From positions 4,030,001-4,094,000 of the forward strand of contig NZ_AP024109.1 in the NCBI RefSeq assembly GCF_016591715.1: DNA of 64,000 nt, read 5' to 3'. Made by a program: the position numbers and the translations under genes. Below the pieces are notes generated by a model. That model was not told where the DNA came from. It saw only the letters and a list, made by a program, of their open reading frames with translations, and ran no database searches. This stretch comes from Mesorhizobium sp. J8 (GTDB lineage Bacteria; Pseudomonadota; Alphaproteobacteria; Rhizobiales; Rhizobiaceae). Position 1 is the first letter of the stretch; each line of letters starts with the position of its first letter. This document shows, piece by piece, positions 46,230 to 53,428 of the stretch.

Positions 46230-46448
46230 ATCCGCCGCCCCAGTGACCTGCCAAGAACCAGACCGGTCCGAGAACCAGACCTGTTCAAGAACTTGACCCG
46301 TTCAAGAATTCCGTTCCTGCCCGGTATGGAATTCGAATCAATGGCGACAGCGTAACCGACCCATCGTCATCCGAGAATCCCCAATCTGGGGGCTCGTTGG
46401 ATTTCAACAGATTAGGCGACGCGCAGCCCAACGAGCCTCCCGGAAAGA

Positions 46449-46483
46449 CAAACGCCGCGCATCCATCGGACACGCGGCGTTTG
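46449..46483 (-). terminator. Rho-independent terminator of tolC
   Basis: On the minus strand CAAACGCCGCG pairs with CGCGGCGTTTG over a 13-nt loop and is followed by TCTTT. About 21 nt after the stop codon; T-tract is weak. Confidence 0.7.
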
Positions 46484-46503
46484 CAGGAAGCATGCTGTCG
46501 GAA

Positions 46504-47883
46504 TCAGCGCCCGTCAGGCGTGCGCAATCCGTACCACTTGTCCTTGACGGCGTTGTAATGCTCTTCCGGCCTGTATTTGGTGACCGGCAAGCCAAGGCGA
46601 TCGACCGACAGCCGGCCCATCGCCGACAGGATGGCGTAGCTCGCCACGACCACGTCGCGCTCGGAGCTTGCCTGGTTGATCTTGGCGGTAATGACGGCGT
46701 TCTGGGCGTTCAACACGTCCAGCGTCGTGCGCTGGCCGACATTGCGCTCCTCGATGACGCCGTTGAGCGCCAGCTGCGCGGCGTCGATGACCTGCCTGTT
46801 GGCGTCCACGCTTTCGCGCGCGGCGACATATTGCGTCCAGGCCGAGACCACCGCCTGGCGCACCTGATCGCGGCTGACGTCGACCTGGATGCGTGCCTCG
46901 CTGAGCGATTCCTTGTTTTGCCGCACCAGTGCCGAGGTCCGTCCGCCCGAATAGATCGGAATGGTGAGCGTGGCACCGATATTGGCCGATGTCGAGGTGC
47001 CGTTGGTTCCGGTGAGATCGGGAACGGAGTGGCTGTAATTGTCGGAAACGCCCGCGGAGGCAGTCACCTGCGGCAGCAGCGCGCCTTCCGAGGATTTCAC
47101 CGAGAACGCCGCCGCATCGACGAGATGCTGGGTGGCAAGGATGGCCGGATGCTCGGCGGAAGCGACGGCCAGGGCCGAATCGAGGTTGCTCGGCAACAGC
47201 TTGCCCAGCGGCGAGGCCGCCTTGAGCTTGCCCGGCTCGTCGCCGACGATCTGGTGGTAGGTTGCCGCGCTCGCCAGCGCCGTCGCGCGAGCGGCGCTGA
47301 GCTGCGCCACGGCCGTGGCGCGCGAGGCGTCGGCCTGGGCGACGTCGGTGCGGGTGCCCTCGCCGACCTCGAAGCGCGAGCGGGCGGCGCGCGCCTGCTC
47401 GGTCAGGAACTGCAGGTTCTGTTCGGTCAGCACCGCGATCTGCCGATCGCGAATCACGTCCATGTAGGCGCTTGCCGCGTTGAACAGGATGTTTTCTTCG
47501 GTGTTGCGCAGGCTTTCGACCGAAGCCTTCACCTGCGATTCGGCGGCGGCGACGTTGTTCTTGGTCTGAAACCCATCGAACAGCGTCTGGTTGATCTGCA
47601 CGCCGAAACTGCCAGTCGTTATGTTCCGGGTGATGCCTTGCCCGTGGGTGCTGGTGTAGTCGATGCTGCCCGAACCCGTGACGGTCGGGCGCCAGCCCGA
47701 CTTGGCGATGGCAACGCCCTCGTCGGTGACGCGCACGCCGGCGCGAGCGGCGTTGAGCTGCGAATTGTATTGATAGGCTTTGGCGAGGGCGCCGGTAATG
47801 GTCTCGGCGGAGGCGGCGAGCGGCGAAAGCGCCGTGGCCGAAACAAGGATAGCTATTAAAACACTCTTGCGTAGAGGCGGCAC
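46504..47883 (-). CDS. tolC: TolC family outer membrane efflux protein
   Basis: 459 residues. Signal peptide SVLIAILVSATALSPLAASA, then the duplicated coiled-coil/beta-barrel repeats of TolC: ITGALAKAYQYNSQLNAARAG near residue 30 and TYHQIVGDEPGKL near 200. Exports proteins or drugs through type I secretion or RND pumps. It stands alone with its own terminator; partner genes are not in the window. Confidence 0.92.
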   Translation of the reverse strand: MPPLRKSVLIAILVSATALSPLAASAETITGALAKAYQYNSQLNAARAGVRVTDEGVAIAKSGWRPTVTGSGSIDYTSTHGQGITRNITTGSFGVQINQTLFDGFQTKNNVAAAESQVKASVESLRNTEENILFNAASAYMDVIRDRQIAVLTEQNLQFLTEQARAARSRFEVGEGTRTDVAQADASRATAVAQLSAARATALASAATYHQIVGDEPGKLKAASPLGKLLPSNLDSALAVASAEHPAILATQHLVDAAAFSVKSSEGALLPQVTASAGVSDNYSHSVPDLTGTNGTSTSANIGATLTIPIYSGGRTSALVRQNKESLSEARIQVDVSRDQVRQAVVSAWTQYVAARESVDANRQVIDAAQLALNGVIEERNVGQRTTLDVLNAQNAVITAKINQASSERDVVVASYAILSAMGRLSVDRLGLPVTKYRPEEHYNAVKDKWYGLRTPDGR

Positions 47884-48066
47884 GTTATTTCCCTCATTCG
47901 TTTTGCATGGGAACCACGCCGCGTCAGCCTACCCTTACGGATCGGCTAGCGCCGCGTTGTCTATCGTTCCCCCGCTGACAGCCTCCCGAAACGTTCGGTT
48001 AACGATCAGCAACGATTGTTAGGCGCAAGCGATCATGACAGCGCCTTCGCTGCAAGGCAAAAACGC

Positions 48067-48741
48067 TCAGAATTCAAATGCGTGAGCACGTTCGAAGCCC
48101 GGTAGTGGCTTAATTGCCGCATTAAAGGCCCGTCTTCCGGTTACAACCCCCCCTGCTTTGAAAAACAGCCGGGCCACGCCAGAGTTGCCTTGCCCTTCGA
48201 CTGCAACCAGGCGTCCATCTTCGGCAAGCTGGTCGAGCAGCGACGGCGGCACTTCCTCGACGCTGCCGCCGATGAAGATGACGTTGTAGGGCGCTTTAGC
48301 GGCATGCCCCTGCGGCAGCGGCCCGGTGATGACCGTGACGTTCTGGCAGCCGAGGTTGGAAAGCGTGGATTTGGCGGCCTCCGCCAGCGCGGGATCGCTC
48401 TCCAGCGCCACGACGGACCGCGCCAGCCTGGACAGCAATGCGGTGGAATAGCCGGTGCCGCAACCGACATCGAGCACCGAATCGCTCGCGTCGATCTCGG
48501 CCAACTGCAGAAGCTTGGCGAGCGGCGACGGCTCCATCAGGTAGCGCGCGCCGCCGCCATTGGCGCCATCGGAAATGCGGATGTCTTCGTCGATATAAGC
48601 CAGAGCCTGCTGTCCGGCGCCGACGAAGGCCTCGCGCGGAACGGTCAGCATGGCTTCGATGAGCGGCGCGCTGGTCACGTCGGTGGTGCGGATCTGGCCG
48701 TCGACCATCTTCACGCGGCGTTCGGAGAAATCAGCGCTCAT
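48067..48741 (-). CDS. PIMT-family protein methyltransferase homologue
   Basis: 224 residues. Start MSADFSERRVKMVDGQIRTT and motif I VLDVGCGTGYSTALLSRLA near residue 82 place it in the protein-L-isoaspartate methyltransferase family, but it is divergent from the pcm product at 21780-22433 and lacks parts of the substrate loop. In rhizobia this divergent copy lies next to tolC. The start was selected at 48741 because the longer frame runs through tRNA-Cys. Confidence 0.85.
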   Translation of the reverse strand: MSADFSERRVKMVDGQIRTTDVTSAPLIEAMLTVPREAFVGAGQQALAYIDEDIRISDGANGGGARYLMEPSPLAKLLQLAEIDASDSVLDVGCGTGYSTALLSRLARSVVALESDPALAEAAKSTLSNLGCQNVTVITGPLPQGHAAKAPYNVIFIGGSVEEVPPSLLDQLAEDGRLVAVEGQGNSGVARLFFKAGGVVTGRRAFNAAIKPLPGFERAHAFEF

Positions 48742-48833
48742 GTCCCAACAATCCGCTCCCCGCGCCAAGCACGCGGCTAAAACTTCGACTGGAACCCCGC
48801 TCCGGCGCGATTGCGCTGGAGCCCGCAAGCATC

Positions 48834-48907
48834 TGGAGGCCTCGCCCGGAATCGAACCGGGGTGCAAGGATTTGCAGTCCTCTGCGTAACCACTCCGCCA
48901 CGAGGCC
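48834..48907 (-). tRNA. tRNA-Cys (anticodon GCA)
   Basis: A 74-nt tRNA. Acceptor arms GGCCTCG (5') and CGAGGCC (3') pair fully, followed by discriminator T (U73, the CysRS identity base) and CCA. Anticodon GCA is at 48873-48875 on the minus strand, within CTGCAAA. T-loop GGTTCGATTCC is intact. Confidence 0.97.
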
Positions 48908-49071
48908 TCGCAATGCTCCCGGCGTTCCGAGCGCACTCATTATGTTGGCGCTCAAAGGTCGTCAAGCGCTCGTGCGTCATTCCCGATGCTTTCGCATGGA
49001 GCGGCCAAAGTGGTGATTAGCAATCGGTTGTCGCGGCTCCGGCTTCGCCGCGGCGCAGCCGCCCCTGCCTC

Positions 49072-49332
49072 TCAGTCGGGCCGGCGCCGGCGCTCCCACC
49101 AGACGATGAAACGCCGCCGGTGGCGCCGGATCATGGCGAATTCATAGGACAGAACCAGGAGGCCGAGCGGAATCATCCAGAAGCCGAGAATCGGCAGAAA
49201 GCCCAGAAGTCCGCCAAGGGTCAGCAGCATGCCGATGGCGATTCGCCAGCCGCGCGAGCGCGGCATGGTGAACTCGCGGCCGAAGATCGAAATCTTCCGT
49301 GCCGGGGCGCTGTCATCATCCGCTGCGGTCAT
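49072..49332 (-). CDS. Small two-helix membrane protein
   Basis: 86 residues with two closely spaced hydrophobic helices (IAIGMLLTLGGLLGFLPILG and FWMIPLGLLVLSYEFAMI), an Arg-rich C-terminus (RRHRRRFIVWWERRRRP) and a short cytoplasmic N-terminus. The helix pair resembles the PGPGW-type small membrane proteins but the signature is not exact. Function unknown. Start 49332 selected as the first Met with a normal N-terminus. Confidence 0.7.
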   Translation of the reverse strand: MTAADDDSAPARKISIFGREFTMPRSRGWRIAIGMLLTLGGLLGFLPILGFWMIPLGLLVLSYEFAMIRRHRRRFIVWWERRRRPD

Positions 49333-49485
49333 CCGAACCAAATCCCGTCTGCTGTCTTACCGAGCCCAAGGCGATAGCCGGCCGCTTTGTTCCGTGCCGG
49401 TGTGAAGCCCTTCATATGTGGGCACACCGAACGATGGCACAAATAGCCGCATCAAAAAGTGCAGAAAAATTGCGAATTGCTTCTT

Positions 49486-49513
49486 TGCAAAGGCGAAAGG
49501 TGTTTGCTATAGG
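49486..49513 (+). promoter_or_regulatory. Probable promoter of tRNA-Asn
   Basis: TTGCAA at 49486-49491 and TATAGG at 49508-49513 with a 16-bp spacer, ending 27 bp before the tRNA 5' end. The spacing suits a housekeeping sigma promoter. Confidence 0.5.
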
Positions 49514-49540
49514 CTGCGCCACTCACGTCAGAGCCTCCGT

Positions 49541-49615
49541 TCCCCGGTAGCTCAGTGGTAGAGCAACCGGCTGTTAACCGGTTGGTCGCTGGTTCGAATC
49601 CGGCCCGGGGAGCCA
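49541..49615 (+). tRNA. tRNA-Asn (anticodon GUU)
   Basis: A 75-nt tRNA with acceptor arms TCCCCGG/CCGGGGA, discriminator G and encoded CCA. Anticodon GTT at 49573-49575 in loop CTGTTAA. D-arm and GGTTCGAATCC T-loop are standard. Confidence 0.97.
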
Positions 49616-50049
49616 AACAATCTCAGAAACTTAAGCCAGACGACGCCCTTGTGGTGGGCGACAGTTTTCGTTGTGGGCTACACATTTCGGCATCACGTTG
49701 CAGGCTGTCCGTTGGCTACGCGTTCTCTGGTCAGCCGGCGAATTCATCTGCGTTTGCCGTACATTGTGGATACCCGTCCAGATTGTCCGGCGATCGTACG
49801 TGAAGGATGTCAGCGCCGCCTTGCCTCTAGCGGGCTTCCCTTGGGGGCGCCGTGCATTCCAGCGTGTCAGGATGCGCCTCCGGCGAGAACGCGCGAATCT
49901 TGCATAAGTCGCCACTTATCGGTTCCGAGCCAAGCTGCTGCCTGTCGGCTGGGCTTTCCTTTAATGGATAAAATCCGGGAGCATCCTTTTACACTATCTA
50001 AATTAGCAATCAGCAATACTCGCATGATCGGCAATCGGAGTTTGCGAGA
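49616..50049. other. Non-coding stretch after tRNA-Asn
   Basis: 434 bp with no credible gene on either strand; the open frames have unlikely composition and no start signals. Base composition is lower in GC than the surrounding core, particularly near 49960-50030, which hints at acquired DNA or decay. No duplicate of the tRNA 3' end is seen, so no attachment site can be shown. Confidence 0.5.
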
Positions 50050-50226
50050 ATGCGGCTGATAGCGAGTTTTCTGCGTGACGATTCAGGGGCAACAGCCATC
50101 GAGTATGGTTTGATTGCAGCGCTTATCGCCTTGGGAATCATGGTTGGAGCGACCTCGCTGGGCGGCGCGCTGAATGCCCAGTTCGTGTCGATTGCCAGCA
50201 CTCTTAACGGCGCCATCGCACCATAA
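50050..50226 (+). CDS. Flp/Fap-type pilin, orphan
   Basis: 58-residue type IVb pilin (start MRLIASFLRDDSGATAIEYG). The prepilin processing site lies after Gly13 (DDSG/ATAIEY), with Glu at mature position 5 and Tyr at 6 as required. The hydrophobic stretch GLIAALIALGIMVGATSL follows. Flp pilins assemble into Tad pili, but no tad/cpa genes are in the window, so this is an orphan copy. Too short for usual ORF callers. Confidence 0.9.
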   Translation: MRLIASFLRDDSGATAIEYGLIAALIALGIMVGATSLGGALNAQFVSIASTLNGAIAP

Positions 50227-50577
50227 GATACGCTAACCTGCAGAAAAGGCGCCGGCCTATGCGCCGCCCTGGCGCATGGATACGTCCGGGTATCCATGCG
50301 ACCCGATCTGCTCAAAAGCGTAGGCTGATGCCAACTCACAGGTGGGAGTAGCGGCCACAGCAGATTTGTGCACTGTCACCATAGTCACTGCGCCGGAATC
50401 CCTTGTCGTATGAATACGACGGCGGTGCACTTTGTCCTTTCCGGCTCGCGGCCTATTCTGGCGTTCGTGACGGAAGCCAGAGCAAGGTAACGACGTTAGG
50501 CCCAACCGAATGGGCATTCAGTCCAAATTGCCGGTCTTCCCAACGCCAAATAACCTTGCGAAGGAAGGCAGGGGCGT
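50227..50577. other. Non-coding stretch with a hairpin
   Basis: 351 bp without a supported gene. A perfect 11-bp hairpin with a 6-nt loop lies at 50273-50300 (CGCATGGATAC/GTATCCATGCG), about 47 nt after the pilin stop; no T-tract follows. Nothing else is evident. Confidence 0.55.
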
Positions 50578-50766
50578 ATGGCGGGAAAACGGGCGATTGC
50601 TGTCAAAGACTGGTCGTGCGCCATGAGCGACGAGATTGGCCGCGTGGTCTTGGCCATAAACTCGACCGAAGGTGAAACGACCTACGTTCTTATGACGATC
50701 TTCCAGGCGGCGAAGATGGCCCAGGAGTTGCGGTCGCCGAAGCTAGTCCCCCGATACGACTTGTAG
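50578..50766 (+). CDS. Very small hypothetical ORF
   Basis: 62 residues (MAGKRAIAVKDWSCAMSDEI start) with a purine-rich stretch before the ATG (GAAGGAAGGCAGGGG). No family, signal peptide or membrane segment. It is doubtful as a gene; the alternative is chance ORF. Confidence 0.35.
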   Translation: MAGKRAIAVKDWSCAMSDEIGRVVLAINSTEGETTYVLMTIFQAAKMAQELRSPKLVPRYDL

Positions 50767-50950
50767 CCGTTTGCGGCCTGCCTCGTGTCCGTGAATCCAA
50801 AAGCGCTGGGGCTTGACCAATAGCCTTCACGGCAATTTGTGCACTGTCGCCCCACGCAGTTGTAAGGCCAAGCCGGAATATATTAGCAATAGCTTGTATT
50901 TGTTGCCCCGCAGCCGGATAATATCGATCGGGCATCTGAGGGTTTGTCCG

Positions 50951-51133
50951 ATGCGTTGGCCCTTGTTCGTCATCGCGCTCATTATTGGTTTCATTCTCTG
51001 GGACCGCTTCGAGAACGACGGCACCTACACCGCCGAAGTCGAGCGGAGCTTCCGTAACGCATCGTTGGACATGCCGGGAGGCGGCGGGTGGAAGCCTCCA
51101 GCCATCACCATCAACCGCGACGCATTCAAGTAA
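50951..51133 (+). CDS. Small single-helix membrane protein
   Basis: 60 residues: MRWPLFVIALIIGFILWDRF, one membrane helix, then a short hydrophilic domain ending PAITINRDAFK. The start is preferred over the longer upstream frame, which has no coding character. Family unknown. The glycine-rich MPGGGGWKPP segment is notable. Confidence 0.5.
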   Translation: MRWPLFVIALIIGFILWDRFENDGTYTAEVERSFRNASLDMPGGGGWKPPAITINRDAFK

Positions 51134-51367
51134 AGCCTGGACGCCTCGCAGGGCAAGTTGATGGCAATCACGAAAATCCAATCGCGGGAAAAGCCGGCTG
51201 GCCCGGCTAAAAACGAGAGCCATGCGCCACCGCCTCTACCCTCACCCTGCATGGGCCAAATTCCCATAGTCATTGCACTGGCGAATTTTGCTTTGCCGCT
51301 CTGCCACCCTGCCTTAGCCTCATTTCGCAATACCTTGCCGACAAGCCGATAGCCGGACCTTCATACC

Positions 51368-52444
51368 GTGCCTCTGAAAGCCGCCGCCCATATCGAGGCC
51401 ATGTCCGCTTTCGCTCTGGCGAATTTCGGCGGTTACGACCGGCCGACGCTGGCGCAGAACGAGAGCGCCTTCCCGCCCAGCCCCAAGGCGATCGAGGCCG
51501 GCCGCGACGCCGTGGCGCGCAGCCATCTTTATCCGGACCCGGACTGGACCTTGCTGCGCGATGCGATCGCCAGGGCCTATGGGGTCGAGCGGGAGCTTAT
51601 CCTGTGCGGCGCGGGCTCGATGGAGCTGATTGCCTGCACCATCGCGGCCTTTGCCGGTTCTGGCGCGACCGTACTGGGCACGGACTATGCCTATAATTTC
51701 GCCGCCTCGTCGGCCGCACGCGTCGGGGCGGCCTATGTCAAGGCGCAGGAGCGCGGCTTTGAGGTCTCGATCGACGCCGTCCTGGCTGCGGTCACGCCGG
51801 CGACCCGCATCGTCTTCGTCTGCAATCCGGGCAACCCGACCGGAACCCGCATCAAGAACGCGGAACTGCTGCGCCTGCGCGCGGCGCTTCCCGGCGACGT
51901 TCTGCTGATGATCGACCAGGCCTATGGCGAATTCGACGACCAGGATCCGCAGGCCGTCTTCGCGCTGGCCGGGCGCGGCGACACCGTGGTCCTGCGCAGT
52001 TTGTCCAAGGCCTACGGGCTGGCCGGCGCGCGCATCGGCTGGGGATTGTTCGCGCCCCAGATCGCCGCCGAAGTGCGTAAGATGCAGAACTCCAACCAGA
52101 TCTCGACGGTAAGCCTCGCCATGGCCGTCGCGGCCATGGAGGACCAGGCTTATACGCGTGCCATCGTGGCGCGTACGTCCGACATTCGCGACCGCTTCGC
52201 GCAAGGTTTGCGTGCGGCTGGATACGAGGTTCCCGAGAGCCGGACGAATTTCGTCCTGGTCCGCTTTGCCGACACGGCGGCAGCGGCGGCGGCCGACAAT
52301 GCCCTGCGCGGCGCCGACATCATCGTGCGCGGCCTCTCCGGTTACGGCCTGACCGATTGCCTGCGCATCACGGTCGGGCCGCAGGATGTCATGGACCGCG
52401 CGCTGCATATCCTGACCGCCCTGCGCGGCCGGCAATGCTGGTAA
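51368..52444 (+). CDS. HisC-like PLP-dependent aminotransferase
   Basis: 358 residues, fold type I aminotransferase of the histidinol-phosphate aminotransferase group. The lysine that binds pyridoxal phosphate is in RSLSKAYGLAGARIGWG near residue 220, NPGNPTGT near 158, and the C-terminal Arg-containing LRITVGPQDVMD near 340. GTG 51368 or ATG 51401 are possible starts. It precedes a PuuE-type gene by 25 nt and sits in a catabolic cluster, away from his genes, so it is probably a catabolic transaminase. Confidence 0.8.
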   Translation: MPLKAAAHIEAMSAFALANFGGYDRPTLAQNESAFPPSPKAIEAGRDAVARSHLYPDPDWTLLRDAIARAYGVERELILCGAGSMELIACTIAAFAGSGATVLGTDYAYNFAASSAARVGAAYVKAQERGFEVSIDAVLAAVTPATRIVFVCNPGNPTGTRIKNAELLRLRAALPGDVLLMIDQAYGEFDDQDPQAVFALAGRGDTVVLRSLSKAYGLAGARIGWGLFAPQIAAEVRKMQNSNQISTVSLAMAVAAMEDQAYTRAIVARTSDIRDRFAQGLRAAGYEVPESRTNFVLVRFADTAAAAAADNALRGADIIVRGLSGYGLTDCLRITVGPQDVMDRALHILTALRGRQCW

Positions 52445-52469
52445 AGCTTCATCCATCCGAGGGGATTTC

Positions 52470-53387
52470 ATGACATCAGACGCGCCGTACCTGCCCGCCC
52501 GCGATTTCATCGGCTATGGCGAGCGGCCGCCGCGGGCCGAGTGGCCGGGCGGCGCGAAACTGGCGCTCAACATCGTCGTCAATTACGAGGAAGGGGCCGA
52601 ATACTCGATCGGCGAAGGCGACGGCGTTTCCGAAACGATCCTGTCCGACCTTGCCGTGTCGCCCGCCGTGCCGGGCTTGCGCAACCGCAACATGGAATCG
52701 CTGTACGAATACGGTTCGCGCGTCGGCGTGTGGCGGCTGCTCTCGCTGTTCCGGGACAAGGGCGTCATCCCGACCTTCTACATCGTCGGCCGCGCGCTCG
52801 AGCTCAACCCGGCCACGGGCAAGGCGATCGCGGCGCTCGGCAGCGACATCGTCTGCCATGGCTGGCGCTGGATCGACTACGCGCCGCTCAGCGAGGAGGA
52901 AGAGCGCCAGCACATCGCCATGACGGTGGACACGGTGCGGAACATCACCGGCGTCGATCCGGCCGGCTGGTACACCGGCCGGCCAAGCCTCAACACGAGA
53001 AGGCTTGTGGTCGAGCATGGCGGCTTTCTGTTCGACTGCGACGACTACAATGACGACCTGCCCTATTTCGTCGATGTCGGCGCCAAGCGGCACCTCGTCG
53101 TGCCGCACAGTTTCGACAACAATGACAGCCGTTTCTCGCGCGGTTCGGGCCTGGAGACCGGCGGCCAGTTCTTCGACTATGTCAGCGACGGCGTCGACTG
53201 GCTGCTGAAGGAAGGCCAGAAGACCCCGCGCATGATGACGGTATCGCTGCATTGCCGGCTGGCGGCGCGTCCCGGCCGCATGATCGGACTGGAACGCTTC
53301 CTCGACAAGGTCACGTCCCATCCCGAAATCTGGGTCTGCCGCCGCTCCGACATCGCCCGCCATTGGCTGAGCCGCTTCGGCGGCTGA
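52470..53387 (+). CDS. PuuE-type polysaccharide-deacetylase-fold hydrolase
   Basis: 305 residues. The NodB-fold pattern of the metal-independent allantoinase PuuE is visible: LALNIVVNYEEGAEYSI near residue 32, GSDIVCHGWRWIDYAPL near 126 and the C-terminal MTVSLHCRLAARPGRMIGLERFLD near 258. Known members open the hydantoin ring of allantoin; the substrate here is inferred from family only and could be another cyclic ureide. AGGGGA precedes the ATG. Paired with the aminotransferase and convergent with the dimethylglycine-dehydrogenase-like gene. Confidence 0.82.
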   Translation: MTSDAPYLPARDFIGYGERPPRAEWPGGAKLALNIVVNYEEGAEYSIGEGDGVSETILSDLAVSPAVPGLRNRNMESLYEYGSRVGVWRLLSLFRDKGVIPTFYIVGRALELNPATGKAIAALGSDIVCHGWRWIDYAPLSEEEERQHIAMTVDTVRNITGVDPAGWYTGRPSLNTRRLVVEHGGFLFDCDDYNDDLPYFVDVGAKRHLVVPHSFDNNDSRFSRGSGLETGGQFFDYVSDGVDWLLKEGQKTPRMMTVSLHCRLAARPGRMIGLERFLDKVTSHPEIWVCRRSDIARHWLSRFGG

Positions 53388-53428
53388 GCCCGGCGGCCGG
53401 CGCCGCCAGTTCCTCCCGACGGCCGCCC

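Noticed and set aside
49541..49615. Direct repeat of the tRNA-Asn 3' end marking an island
   Set aside because: No second copy is visible in the window and no integrase gene follows, so an attachment site cannot be claimed.
50273..50300. Hairpin as terminator of the pilin gene
   Set aside because: The stem is perfect but no T-tract follows, so it is listed only as a hairpin.
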